Assembly (NCBI GenBank): GCA_027972325.1
Contig: JAPMOS010000007.1
Coordinates: forward strand, 682,501-746,500
Source: Paratrimastix pyriformis
Taxonomy: Eukaryota; Preaxostyla; Paratrimastigidae
DNA length: 64,000 bases
Direction of reading: 5' to 3'
Shown: one piece after another, positions 1 through 12,887 of the stretch
How the letters are laid out: each line of letters opens with the position of its first letter
How positions within the stretch are numbered: the first letter of the stretch is position 1
Notes under the pieces: model-generated
What the model was told of the DNA's origin: nothing
What the model saw: the letters and a program-made list of their open reading frames with translations, nothing else
Database searches by the model: none
Made by a program: the position numbers and the translations under genes

Positions 1-3000
1 GCAGCCCCCGGAAGCGCTCGCGCAGCTGGAGGCCCCGCTCGAAGACCTCGTCGTAGTACTCGGAGCCCATCAGGATCTGGGGGCAGCGGGCCTTGATGGC
101 CTCGATGTCGACCGGCTTGTCCCAGGCCGGGGCGCCGGCGCCCAGCTGGGGGTACCACTGGTCCCGGTTGAAGTGGGCCGTCATCGAGGCGTGGTGCACC
201 CAGCCCGAGGCGGCCGTCTTGGCGGCGGCCTCGGGGCTGGCGGCGGCGGCGGCAGAGGCGATGGAGGCCGGGGTCGGGGCCGACTCGGCCGCCTGGTACT
301 GGCGCAGGGCGTCCCCGGGGGCGATCGAGTGGATCTGCACCTCGAAGACGTTCTCCCCGGCCGTGGTGGGGGCCGGCACGAGGGTGGTCTGGTACAGGCG
401 CTGGTCGGAGACCCCCAAGAACTGGGGCTTGTCGAAGGTGATGTTGGTCAGGGTGTGCATCCCGGGCCCGCGGACGGTGGCCGAGAGCCCCAGGCCCATC
501 TCAATGTAGGTAACCCCGGGCACGAGCACCGCGCCAATGACGTAGTGGTCGTAGATGTACCGGTGGTAGGGGTGAGCCATGTGGAAGTGCTGGGTGAACG
601 AGGTCACCCCGCCGCTGAAGTCCGACCGGCGGCCGAGCAGCGGGTGGGCCACCAGGCGGCCCTGGGTCAGCATGGGCAGGGCCGAGATGTCCATGATCTG
701 GCTGGCGGCCGGGGCCAGGGCCTGCGAGGCGGCGGGCTCGGCGGCCTTGGCGCGCTTCTCCATGCCGTCCTGGTGGAACTGGCGGGCCATCTCGGTCGGC
801 AGCCAGTGGTGGCTGTAGTTCCAGGCGTACGTGGGCAGGCGCACGTAGGAGCCCTGGAAGCCGGGCAGCAGGGCCAGCTTGGGCATGATCCCGCGGGCGT
901 ACAGCAGGCCCACGCCCGAGAGCAGCCCGAAGTAGTCGGGGCACTCCTGGACCAGGGTCGCCCCGACGGGGTGCTCCTTGCCGCAGATCTTCTCCATGTG
1001 GGGCTTCAGGTGGGGGTGCGGGCCGACCTCCAGGAAGACGTACCGCGCCTTGAGTTTCTCCTCCTCCCCGGCGGCGCCGGCGCCCACCAGGGACTCGATG
1101 GCCGGGCAGAAGTTGACCCGGGACCGCAGCTGGGCCGCCCAGTACTCCGGGGTCAGCTCCTCGCCCCCGATCGGCCGGCCGGTGACGGTCGAGACCATGG
1201 TGCAGGCCGTGGTGGGGCCCGCATGGACGGGGTGTTCGCGCAGGGCCGCGGCCAGGGCCTCGGCCGCCTCGGTCATGTAGCGCGAGTGGAAGGCGCAAGG
1301 GACCTTGAGCTCCTTGTGGAAGACGTCATCCCGGGCGCACCGCTCATCGACCGCGCGGAGGGCCTCGGCCGGGCCCGACAGGACCACCGCCTCGGGGTTG
1401 TTGTACGTGGCCACGCAGAGGGCCTCCTTCTCCACGGTGCCGGCGGCCTCGAGGGCCGCAATGAGCTGCTCGGCCCGGGCCAGGGAGAGCCCCACGGCCA
1501 TCATCTTGCCGCCGCGGGCCTTCTGCATGGCCAGCGAGCGGCACACGACCACCCGCATGGCGTCGGCCAGGCTCAGGGCCCCGCTGACGTGGGCCGCGGC
1601 CAGCTCGCCAATCGAGTGGCCCACGACCACCGCCGGGCTGACGCCCCACGAGCGCAGGAGGGCCGTCAGGGCGACCTCGACCGCAAAGGTGGCCGGCTGC
1701 AGGTACTGGGTCTCGTCCAGGCGCGACTTGGCCGCGTCGGTGTTCTGCAGCTCGTCGAGCAGCGACCAGGGGCCGGCCTCGGCGGGGGTGTACTCCCGGA
1801 TGAGGGCGTCGCACTGGGCAATGACCTCCCGGAAGACCGGCTCCCGGTCGATCAGCTGCCGGCCCATGCCCACCCACTGGGCCCCCTGGCCCGTGTAGGC
1901 GAAGACCACCTTGGGGGTGCGGGTGCCCAGCTGGCCGACCAGGGCCTGCATAGTGGGCTCAATGGTGATGCCGGGCACCTGGTAGTCGAGCTTGGGGGCG
2001 TTCTTGTCGCGGCGGGGCGGCAGGACGGCCTGCCCGCGGGCGAACCGGTCCAGGGCCAGGGCCAGGGCGGCCATGTCGGGGCAGACAAAGGCCACCCGGT
2101 GGGCGTGGTGGGCCCGCCGGAGGCCGGCCGAGGTGAGCAGGTCGGCCGGGCGCAGATCCTGGGCGCCACCGATGAAGTCGCGGTACTTGGCCGCCAGGGC
2201 GCGCAGCGAGGGTTCCGAGCGGGCCGACAGAGGCAGCATCAGGAAGGCCGGCGGCTGGGCGTCGGCGGGGGCCGGGCCGGCCTGCGGGGGGGCCGCCTGC
2301 AGGACAATGTGCCCGTTGGTGCCGCCAAAGCCGAACGAGGAGACGCCCGCCACGGGCTGGGCCAGCGAGGGGTGCGCCTTCAGGGGGGTCAGCTTGGTGG
2401 GGGCCTCCAGGGCCGGGTACGAGGCGAACGGGATGCGCTCGTTGGGGTGCTCCAGGTGCAGATTGGGTGGGACCATCCCGTGGGCCAGCACCATGGTGCA
2501 CTTGATGACGCCCGCCACGCCGGCGGCCGACTCGGTGTGGCCGATGACCGACTTCAGGGCCCCGAGGACCAGCGGGTGGGTGTCGGGCCGCCCCTTCAGG
2601 AGCACCTCAATCAGGGCCTCGACCTCGATGGGGTCGCCCAGGTCGGTGCCCGTGCCGTGGGTCTCGATGTACGAGACGGCGTGCGGGTCAATGCCGGCCC
2701 GGGCGTACACCTGCCGGAGCAGGGCCTGCTGGGCGAGCCCGTTGGGGGCCGTCAGGCCCTGGCTCTTGCCGTCTTGGTTGAGGCCCGTGGCCCGGACGAG
2801 GCCGTGAATCAGGTCACCGTCGCGCTGGGCCTGGCTGAGCCGCTTGAGAACCAGCACGCCGCAGCCCTCCGACCGGACGAACCCGTTGGCGCTGTTGTCG
2901 AAGGTCTTGCAGCGGCCCTCGGGGGACAGGGCCCCGGTGCGGGTCAGGGTGATCATGCCCGAGGGGGTCAGCACCGTGTTGACGCCCGAGACGATGGTCA

Positions 3001-6000
3001 TCCCGCATTCGCCCGTGCGGATGGCCTGGCAGGCCAGGTGCAGGGCCGACAGCGAGCTCGAGCAGGCCGAGTCGACGGCCACCGAGGGCCCGCGCAGGTC
3101 GAGCAGATACGAGAGCCGGTTGGCGGTCATGCAGAGGGCCGACCCGGTGCTGGTGTACGCGTTGACCTGCTCGGGGACCAGGGTCTGCAGCAGGCTGTAG
3201 TCGCAGTACGAGATGCCCACGTAGACACCCGTGTCGGACTGGGCCAGGGCGGGCGCGGGCACGCCGGCGTCCTCGAGGGCCTCCCAGGCACACTCCAACA
3301 CCAGCCGGTGCTGGGGATCCATCCGGTCGGCCTCGACGGGGGTCATCCCCCAGAAGGACGGGTCGAAGAGGTCCACGTCCTTCAGGGCGCCCATGCACTT
3401 AGTCACAGACTTGCCCGGGGCCTTGGGGTCCTTGTCGTAGAACAGATCCATCGACCAGCGCTCGGGGGGCACCTCCGTCACGCAGTCGCGGCCCTGGCAC
3501 AGGGTGTTCCAGAAGTCCTGCGTGGAGCGGATCCCGCCCGGGTAGCGGCACGACATGCCCACAATGGCAATGGGCTCGTCGGCCTGCTGAGGAGAGAGGG
3601 ACAGCCCGGCCGCGGGCTGGGCGGCCCCGGCCTCGGCGGTGGGGGGCACAAAGTGGTCCACGAGCAGGCGCAGGGTCGGGTACGAGTAGAGCACCGTGGG
3701 TGAGACGGGCTGCTGCAGGTGGGCCGACAGGGCGTTCGAGATGGACACCACGGCCATCGAGTCGAGGCCGTACTTCTGCAGCTCGGCCTCGGGGTCCAGG
3801 CTGGCCGGGTCCACGTTGAGGTGCTCGGCCACGGTGCCCAGCAGCCACTGCAGCAGGGCCTCGTTGGACAGGGCAGCGGCCTTGCGCTCGGCCGCGGTGG
3901 CCCCGGGGACGGCCGGGGCGGTGATCTCAACGGCCTCGGGCGAGTAGACCAGCCCGAAGCGGGCGCAGCGGGCCTGGGCCTCGTGGTGGCGCATCCAGCG
4001 GGACCAGTCCAGCCGGAACATGCAGCGCTGGGTCGGGGCCGCGGGCCGCTTGGCCAGCATCTGGGCCAGCACCGTGCAGGCCTTGGTGATGGGGGTCACG
4101 CCCATGCCGCCCTCGTTCATCATCTTGAGAACCTCGGGCCCCTGGCGGGCGATCAGGCCCGCCCCGCCGATGACGCCCCAGTTCATGCAGAGCACGGGCA
4201 GGCCCTGGGCGGCGCGCCACTGGGCGAAGGCGTCCAGGAAGGCATTGCCGGCCGCGTAGCTGGACTCGCCCTCGGAGGGCACCACCGAGCCGAACGAGGA
4301 CCACAGCACGAAGTGGCGCACGGGGTGGTGGGCCGCCAGCTGGTGCAGCGTCCAGGCGCCCTGCACCTTGGGCCGCAGCACCCGGGCCACGGCCTCGGGG
4401 CTGTTCATCAGCACCAGCTTGCGGTCGAGCAGGCCGGCCGTGTGGTAGATCCCCCGGACGCGGAGCCCCGGGGCCAGCCCGTCCAGCTGCTCCTGCAGGG
4501 CAGTCGGCGAGCTCAGGTCGCTGACCAGGGTGTCCACCCGCAGGCCCTCGAGCTTGCAGAGGCTCTCGTAGGCGGGCGGGGGGGTGTTGGTGGGCGCCCG
4601 CACGTCGGCCAGCACCAGGTGGCGGGCCCCCGAGCGGTAGAGCATGTGGGCCCACTGCAGGGCGAACCCGCCCAGGCCGCCCGTGATCAGGTAGCAGTCC
4701 CCGGGCTCGGCCGCCTCCAGGGCCAGCGGCGAGCGGGCCGGGAGCGCCTCCGAGGCCAGCTCAGCCGTGCGGAGCTCGTCGGCCGTCAGCGAGGTGGCCG
4801 TGCTGCGCTGCATGCGGGCCACCAGCCGCCGGGCGCCCCGCAGGACGACCTGGTCGTCGGCCGTGGGCCGGATGAGCAGGGCGGTGACCTCGCGGGTCAG
4901 GGCCTGCCGCTCGGCCGGGTCGGGGCACGTGTCCGCCCCCAGATCGGCCAGCACCACCGGCACGGTGGGGAACTCCTGGCCCACGACCCCGGCGAAGCCC
5001 CACAGCGGGGCCAGGTGCAGGGCGCTGGGCTCGGCGGGCAAGGGGCACCCGGGCACCAGCTGGGTGGCGGCCGTGACGACCATCATGGGCACCAGGGCCG
5101 GGGTCTGCTTGGCCAGTGACTGCACCAGGCTGTGCAGCAGCACGGCGGGCGACTGGGCCGCGGGGTCCGTGGCGGCCGTCAGGGAGGGGCAGCCGAGGCC
5201 CCAGCCAAAGACCACCCCCCGCACGGGGCCGGCGAGGTCCTTCCAGAGGCGGCCGAAGTCCTCGGCCGTCGGCGGGCAGACGATCTGGTCCGGGGCCACC
5301 TGCTGGTAGGCCGGGCCCTGGGTCACCATCACCACCCGCTCGACCACCGACCCGGCCAGGGCCAGCAGGTCGGCCCGCACCGTGTCGGCCCACTGGGTCG
5401 GCTGCAGGACCACCAGGGTGCCGGCCAGGGGGGAGCTGGCCGTCAGGGGCCCACCGGGCAGGGCCTGGGCCGTCCAGGCCGACTCGTAGAAGTGGTCCAC
5501 CTCGAGGGCCGGCTTGGCCACGACCCCCCGCTGGGCCGCCTCGCGGAGCAGCTCGGTCGACATGCCCTCGAGCCAGCAGCGCTCGTGCTGCCACGGGTAG
5601 TGGGGCTGGTTGTTCAGCAGGTAGAGCATGCCCGGGGTCAGGCCGGCCAGCCGGCGGTAGGTCCGCACCAGGGTGCTCAGCGGGGCCGCCAGCAGCCCGC
5701 GGACGTGCAGCTGGGCCAGGGTCGTGTAGATGGACTGGCAGTCGTTCTGCTCCCGGACCAGGGTCGGGATGGTGGACACGGTGGGCGGCACGGCCTTGGC
5801 GTCCTCGCCCACGCAGCCCTCGGCGCACTTGGGCAGGTACTGCGAGAGGGCCGGGTGGGGCCCGACCTCGACAAAGTTGGTGTAGCCGCCCTTCATCAGC
5901 GACTGCACGGCCGGGCAGAAGTTGACCCGGGACAGGATCTGGCGGGCCCAGTACTTGGGGGTGAGCTCCTCCCCGTGGATGGCGTCGCCCGTCACGGTCG

Positions 6001-9000
6001 AGATCATGGGGCAGTCGTACCGGGTGGCCACGGCCACCACGTCGCCAATGAGCGACTCGAGCTCCTCGGCGGCGGGCTGCATGAACCGGGTGTGGAAGGC
6101 CGTCTCGACGCGCATCTCACGGTGCCAGAGGGACTCGGCCGCTAGGGCCTCGACCACCGGGTCCATGGCATCGGCCATGCCCGAGAAGACCACCGAGGTG
6201 GGGGTGTTGTACGAGGCCACGGTGATGCGCTCCTGCAGGGGGGCGGCCAGGGTGCCCAGGATGGTCTGGGCCTTCTCCAGGCTGCACTCGGCGGCCACCA
6301 TGCGGCCCCCGGGGACCGTGGTCGAGGCCTTCTGCATGCAGCGGCCCCGGTGGACCACCAGCTTGATGGCGTCCTCCAGGGACAGGGCCCCGGCCACGTG
6401 GGCGGCCGTGATCTCGCCCAGCGAGTGGCCGACGACGGCGCTCGGGCAGATGCCCCACTCGCGCAGCTGCTGGGTCAGGGCCACCTGCATGGCGAACAGG
6501 CAGGGCTGGCCGACCCGGGTCTCGCCCAGCCGCGAGTGGGCGGCCTCCTTGGAGATCTCCTCGCAGATCGAGAAGCCCGCCAGCCCCACGGCCAGCCCGG
6601 AGATGTGCTCCAGGGTGCGCTGGTAGGCGCAGTCGCGCTGGGCCAGCTGGGCGCCCATCTGGGCCCAGTGGGTGCCCTGGCCGGTGTAGACGAAGACCAG
6701 CCCGGCGCCCGGGTTCTTCAGGGGGGTGCCGGCCACCACCGCGCCGCCCTTGGGGCCCATGGGGGACCCGGGGGCCGCGAGGTAGGCGTCCATCTGGGCC
6801 AGCAGCGTGGCCTTGTCGGCCGCCACGAAGATGGCCCGCTCAGGGTGGGTCAGGGTGCGCCGGTCGGTGCACACGTGGGACAGCTCCTTCAGGGTGAACG
6901 AGTCCGCGGGGGCGGCGGTATCGGCATCACCTTCGACGAGGTGGTCGGCCACCAGGGCCCGGAACTGGCGGACGGTGGCCTCGAGGGCGGCCCGGCTGCG
7001 GGCCGAGAAGGGCACCAGCCGCGGGATCCGCTTGCTCGGGTGGGCGGCCGGCCGGGGGGCGGCCTCCTCGGACTGGGGAACCTCCTGGAGCAGCATGTGG
7101 GCGTTGGTGCCGCCGAAGCCGAACGAGGACACCCCGCCGATGCGGCCCCACTCGGCCTGGGCCGGCCAGGGCATCAGTTCCTGGACGACCTTGAGCCGGA
7201 GGGCCTCCATGTCGATGCCCGGGTTGGGCTTGCGGTAGTGCACCATGGGGGGCAGCTGGCGGTGCCACATGGACAGGGCCAGCTTGATCAGGGCCGCCAC
7301 GCCGGCGGCCGACTCGCAGTGGCCAATGTTGGACTTGGCCGAGCCCAGCAGCAGCGGGGCCGCCTCGGTGGCGGCGCCCAGCACGACCGACCCGTCGGCC
7401 GAGACGAGCCCCGGCACGCGCAGGGCGGCCGACAGGGCCCGGGCCTCGATGGGGTCGCCCAGCTTGGTGCCCGTCCCGTGGGCCTCGACGTACTGCACCG
7501 AGGCGGGGGGCACGTGGCCCAGGGCGCACACCTGGCGGACGAGGGCCTCCTGGGCGTGGATGTTGGGCGCGGTCAGCCCGTTGGTGCGGCCGTCCTGGTT
7601 GACGCCCGAGGCGCGGACGGTGGCGTAGATGCGGTCACGGTCGCGGCGGGCCTGGCTGAGGGGCTTCAGGACCACCAGGCCGCAGCCCTCCGACCGGACG
7701 AACCCGTTGGCCTCCGAGTCGAAGGTCTTGCAGTGGCCATCGGGGGACAGGAAGCCAAGCTGTGCGCGCGGGGCGGGGGGAGCGGGGCGAGTGAGAGAAC
7801 GATGTGAGAAATCGGATGGGGGATGAAGGTCTGCGGGGCTGATGCTGGCGTTGGTTGTGATTGGTTTTTTTCTCAGTCGAAATTCCGTTAACATTTGATG
7901 GTGTCGATCAGTACAAAGCGTTCAGCCGAACGAGACAAAGTGTCTGCATCCCCGAAAAAAACCAAACCCAACCAGGCTGGGGGAAGTCACAGGAGGGACG
8001 TGAAGGCCCAGCCAGACCTGGGCCAGGTTGACGTGGATGGTGGGCGCGAGGATCATGTTGACACCGCCCGCCAGGGCCATGCTGCAGGCGCCCCGCCGGA
8101 GGGCATTGCAGGCCGCATCGATGGCCACCAGGGAGCTCGAGCAGGCCGTGTCCACAGCCTGGCGTGTGAGGGCAAGGCAGGGCAGGGGAGCGAGGTGAGG
8201 TTTTTTGAAGGGCACGGTGGGAATTCCATCAGTTTGCTGTTGTTGTTGCGTTTTGTCAGGGGCGAGGACGCATGTCTCCACGCGCCCCCATAAATCCCAT
8301 GTGGCTCACTCAGGTTGTGATCAGCTGTCCCTATGAGTGTCATCATCCTCCAAAAAATGGTCGATCCCCCCCCCCCCCCCCCCCCCCCCCCCCGGGAGCA
8401 GCAGACCATGGAGGGCCCGTGCAGGTCGAAGGTGTACGAGATCCGGTTGGCGGCGATGGACAGGGCCGAGCCGGTGCTCGCGTAGGCGTCGCTGCGGAAA
8501 AGCATCCCGGGGTGGGCCGACAGGGTGCCGTAGTCGGTGTTGCTGATGCCCACAAAGACGCCCGTGGGGGAGCCGCGCAGGGACTCCTCGGGCATGCCGG
8601 CGTCCTCGAGGGCCTCGACGGCCACCTCGAGCAGGTGGCGCTGCTGGGGGTCCACCCGGGAGGCCTCCATCTTGCTGACCCCGAAGTACTTGTAGTCCCA
8701 CTGTGCCGCAGTCAGGGGGGATGGGGGGTAGGGACGGGGAGGTGAACGAGGATGTCGAGAAGGGGGATAGTATGGGTTGATCTGGTTGGTTGGGATTGTT
8801 TTTTTCTCAGTCGAAATTCCGTTAACATTTGATGGTGTCGATCAGTACGAACAAGCGTTCAGCCGAACGAGACAAAGTGTCTGCATCCTCGAAAAAAACC
8901 AACCAGCCCAACCTCACCCCTCAGTCCACGGGCCGGGGGGGGGGGGGGGGGGGGGTGGCGGACCTGGTCCCAGATCTCATCGGCCAGGAAGCCGCCCATG

Positions 9001-12000
9001 ACGGTGTTCATCCGGCCGGGGGTGGCCGGGGTCGGGTCATAGAACGCGTCGGCATCCCAGCGCACGGCGGGCACCCGGCGGATGGCGTCGCCGCCCTGGG
9101 TGAGCAGCTGCCAGTAGGCCCGAGCGTCGGTGGCCCCGGGGAAGCGGCAGGCGAGACCCACAATGGCGATGGCCTCGGAGTCGGCCAGGGTGGGGCACTG
9201 GCCGTCGAGCGAGGAGGGGGGCACCATGCCCACGGTGCCCATGGCCAGCTGTTGGGTCAGCTCGTCCCCGCCCGCCAGGAAGCGGGCCAGCTGGGCGATG
9301 GTCGGGTGCTCGTAGAGCAGCGAGTCGGGCAGCTTCTGGCCGCCCAGGAAATCCTGTTGTTTGGGGGGAGGGAGAGGGAGGGATGGAGGGTGAGCAAAGA
9401 TGGATTGCAAAAGGCGACGCGCGGGGCATTCGGTGTTGGGGTTCCCATCAGTCGAAATTCCGTTAACATTTGATGGTGTCGATCAGTACAAAATTCAGCC
9501 GAACGAGACAAAGTGTCTGCATCCTTGGGTAACCCCCCTTCCCACCCACCCCCGCCGCCCGCCGCCCGCCCCTGCAGACCTCCAGCTCGCCCACCATGAT
9601 GAGGGCATCCTTGGAGTCGACCCCGAACGAGGCGAAGTTCTCCTCGACGCCCACCTCGGCCTCGGGGCGCCCGGTCTTCTCGGCCATCTTCTGCACCAGG
9701 AACTGGCGCAGGCTCCGCTCCTTCTCGCCCGTGGGGGGAGACTGGGGAGGGGGCGACCCCATGGGGACGCAGAGGGGCGGGCTGGGCGGGGGCGGGGAGT
9801 TCTGAGGGGCCGGGGAGGGCGCCACTCGGGGCGTGGGGCTGCCCGCGCGCGAGTGGGACGACAGGCCGGCCATCGGGGTCGGCGCTGCAGAGGGGAGGGA
9901 GAACGGGTGGTGAGCGGGGTAAGGTGGGGCCGAGGGACAACCCGACAGAGGGAAGGGCGGGCGGGATGGAACCCCATCAGAAAGCGTTCATAAAGATCGT
10001 CACGGGGCCCCTGCAAGGTTGCTTATTTGGTATGCAGGGTCAGAGCAGATAATCCTCATCGGGGGTCCAGTCCCATCCCATCACGCATCACGACCACCCC
10101 GCACACGGGCGCATCGGGTGACAGACAAGGGGCGGGCAGGTGGGGGCTGGCCAGCGGGCTGCCGGGGGCCTCGAGGGGCGCCGGAACAGCAGCGGCAGCG
10201 GCAGCCGTGACGGCGGCGGCAGTGGCGGGGACGGCCTCCCCCGCGGCGGCGGCGGCGGCCGCGACGGCCATGCTGTGCTGGCTCATGGGCTGGCCCTCGC
10301 GCCAGATGGTCAGGATGTCCAGGGTGTCCACCTCCTGGCCCTCGCGCAGCTTCAGGTAGGCCTTCTTGCAGTCACGCCGCTGAATTTTGCCCGAGGTGGT
10401 CTTGAAGATGGTCCGCTCGCGGATCAGCACCACCCCGTCCAGCCGCACCTCGTTCTCCGACGAGACGGCCTCGACAATGGCCTGGATGAGGGCCGTGCAC
10501 TGGTCGGGGGTCGGGTCGTGGACGTTGATCTCACCAATGTACCCGATCCGGTCGCTGGCCTCGCCGTCCAGCGGGAAGGCCGCCGAGCAGCCGTGCTTCA
10601 TGTGCTCGTTGCTGTGCTCGGCGCTCCGCTCGAGGTCCTGCGGGTAGATGTTCCGACCGGCGATGATAATCAGATCCTTCAGGCGGCCCGTGATGAAGAG
10701 CTCGCCGTCTTGGAAGAAGCCAAGGTCGCCCGTCCGCATGAAGGGGCCCTCGTGGGTGCCCGCCAGGTAGGCCTGGAAGGTCGCCACGCTGATGTCGTGC
10801 TGTTGGGGGGGGGGGGGGGGGGGGGGGGTACGGGAGGGGTGAGTTGGGCTGGGACCGAGGAGTCGGGGTCGGCTGATTTGTGATTTGGTTTTTTTTCTCA
10901 GTCGAAATTCCGTTAACATTTGATGGTGTCGATCAGTACAAAGCGTTCAGCCGAACGAGACAAAGTGTCTGCATCCCCGAAAAAAAACCAAAGGGCGCGG
11001 TGATGGTGGTGGTGGCGAGGCATGCCTCCAGACCTTGCCCCAGTACCCCTTGGCCACGTGGGCGCCGTTGACCCAGATCTCGCCGACGGCACCATCCGGG
11101 ACGCGGGTCATGGTGGCGGGGTCCACGCAGAGGACGGTCTCCGTGCCCCAGGGCACACCGGCCGTCATGAGGAACTTGACGTTGCTCCCCTCCTCCGTGG
11201 CGGGGTAGTAGAGCACATCCGACTCGTTCCGCTCCAGCGAGTCGCCGTTCAGGGTCAGCACACGAGGAACACGCTGCAGAGGGGGGGGATCGAGACGGGG
11301 GGGATCGAGACGGGGAGGATGCGCTCAGTGAGTTTGTGCGGAGGGCGTACAGTCTGAATGGAGGTTTTGTGATTTTTTTCTCAGTCGAAATTCCGTTAAC
11401 ATTTGATGGTGTCGATCAGTACAAAGCGTTCAGCCGAACGAGACAAAGTGTCTGCATCCCCGAAAAAAAATCGCGGCAAACCAAAGGGCGGCGAAGGGGG
11501 TGGTGATGCAGACCTCCATAATCTGGCAGGTCACCATCAGGGTGGCCTCGGCCAGCCCGTAGCAGGGCGCAAAGCAGTTGCGGGGCAGGCCGCACTCGGA
11601 GAAGGTCTGGAAGAACCGGTTGACGACCGAGGGGTGGATGGGCTCCGACCCGCAGTAGAGCAGGTCGAGTGAGCTCAGGTCGAGCAGACGGCGCTGCTCG
11701 GGAGTGGTCTTGCGCATGACCAGGTCATAGCCGAAGTTCGGGCCACCCGAGGCGGAAATGCGCAGGTCAGAGATGGCTGAGGAAAAAAAAAGAGTTTGAT
11801 GGTACCGTGGGGAAAGTCTATAAAAGACAGACCCTTCACCCAGCGATAGGGCTTCTTCAGGAAAGCGGTGGGGGCCATCAGATACGTGTGCGAACCGGCC
11901 CAGACGGGCTGCAGGACGGAGCCGATCAGACCCCTGTGCATCGCCGAGGCCAAAAAAGGCATAATCGAAGGAATTTTTCAAAGGGAAAAATAGTGCAACG

Positions 12001-12756
12001 TCAGGGAATCAAGTCGTGTGAGTGGTTCGTGCCCGAGAGAAGAGGTTACACAGACATATCGTGATAAAGCGGAAGCCAGCAAAGAACGGAACGGTGGCCG
12101 TGGTGTTGGAATGCTTCACAGATCATTTTCTCGTTTTCAACAAGGTTGCCATGTGACACGATAACACCTTTGGGCGAGCCGGTCGAGCCAGAGGTATATT
12201 GCAGGAAAGCGATGTTGTTGGGACTGGGGTGGGGGTGGACCCAATCCTTCGCAACTTCGGGATCCAGAGTATCGGTAAGCACCCAATGAAGGCCCGCGAC
12301 ATCCTTGAAAGCCTTCAGGTAAGGCTGAAGCATGCTATGCACCCAGCGAGTGGTCAAAATCACGGGGGCCTTCGCGTCGTTGACAATGACAGCAAATCGA
12401 GCAAGTGTGCGGGCAAGACGGGAAGGGTCTGGGGGGAAAGTGGGGACGGCAATGGCCCCAGAATACAGAACACCAAAATAAGCGATTGGGAAATCCAGCC
12501 CCTCGAATGGATAAAGCATAAGAGCGGGGCGCGATTGGCACTTCAACTTCTGCAGAGTGGCACCCACGATGCGGGCTTGATGATCCAGCTCACGAAAAGT
12601 GATCGAGGGACCAAGCCGTTCACCGTCAATCAAAAACGTAAGGGCCTTGTTGTCACCAGTCAACCGGGCACGCTCGATCAAGATATCAATAAAATTAGTA
12701 CACTTCCAGATGGAAGGCTCGACGAGCTCCCATGATTTTTTAATACCATGTGCCAT
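1..12756 (-). CDS. Type I polyketide synthase with FAAL loading module (5' part; continues past left edge)
   Basis: A multidomain megasynthase that would activate a fatty acid as an acyl-adenylate, load it on an acyl carrier protein and extend it. Domains in order: fatty acyl-AMP ligase (about 10330-12756; P-loop [14 protein letters not shown]-type SGGPNF), ACP1 (FGVDSKDAL, Ser arm site, about 9650), KS1 (VDTACSSSL Cys, EAHGTGT and KSNIGH His), AT1 (GHSLG near 6425), ketoreductase (TGGLGG near 4690; SYAAGNA catalytic Tyr/Asn), ACP2 (YGLDSM near 3780), KS2 ([16 protein letters not shown]), AT2 (GHSIG near 1615), dehydratase ([10 protein letters not shown] near 540). Module 1 is therefore reducing to the hydroxyl only; module 2 is incomplete. 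Exons: 12056-12756, 11833-11943, 11514-11776, 11034-11273, 10127-10799, 9580-9884, 8964-9353, 8407-8700, 8018-8158, then one open exon from 7759 to the edge. All nine donors are GTCYG. The start is the Met before AHGIKK; an upstream in-frame Met at 12831 would add a hydrophobic stretch and is less likely. Confidence 0.93.
7863..7964 (-). repeat. PKS intron repeat, copy 1
   Basis: A conserved core of about 75 bp with poly-T / poly-A inverted arms, inside intron 7760-8017. The flanking arms match each other over 18 of 20 positions as an inverted repeat. Confidence 0.9.
8795..8901 (-). repeat. PKS intron repeat, copy 2
   Basis: Same core inside intron 8701-8963, with a few extra bases (GAACAAGCG instead of AAAGCG). 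Its arms pair with each other apart from a 9-base insertion on the left arm. Confidence 0.9.
9440..9536 (-). repeat. PKS intron repeat, copy 3 (divergent arms)
   Basis: Core slightly shortened, inside intron 9354-9579. It lacks the poly-T/poly-A arms but is flanked by its own pair, GGGGTTCCCA on the left and TGGGTAACCCC on the right. Confidence 0.85.
10883..10991 (-). repeat. PKS intron repeat, copy 4
   Basis: Same core inside intron 10800-11033, with 14-bp perfect inverted arms (TTTGGTTTTTTTTC and its complement). A poly-G run (poly-C in the sense strand) follows near the acceptor. Confidence 0.9.
11371..11474 (-). repeat. PKS intron repeat, copy 5
   Basis: Same core inside intron 11274-11513. 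Its arms are GATTTTTTTC and GAAAAAAAATC, again matching each other rather than those of the other copies. Confidence 0.9.
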
Positions 12757-12887
12757 GGCTATGAATAGACAGAGGAAAAACGATGAGAACCGTGCGATGG
12801 ACGAGGGAAGCCTGCAAAACGAACCAAGCAAAACGCAAACTCGCTGGGGGGGGCGAGTGCCACGGGACAGCAGACTATCCTGGGTGG

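Noticed and set aside
173-3703. A very long open frame on the plus strand at the left edge, rich in Gly, Gln, Val and Arg
   Set aside because: It is the antisense shadow of the PKS coding strand in GC-rich DNA. The minus strand shows all catalytic PKS motifs in order.
7863-11474. Intronic box C/D or H/ACA snoRNA as explanation of the PKS intron repeat
   Set aside because: CTGA occurs in the sense strand but no proper RTGATGA box pairs with it, and five near-identical copies in one gene fit a mobile or structural repeat better. Not fully excluded.
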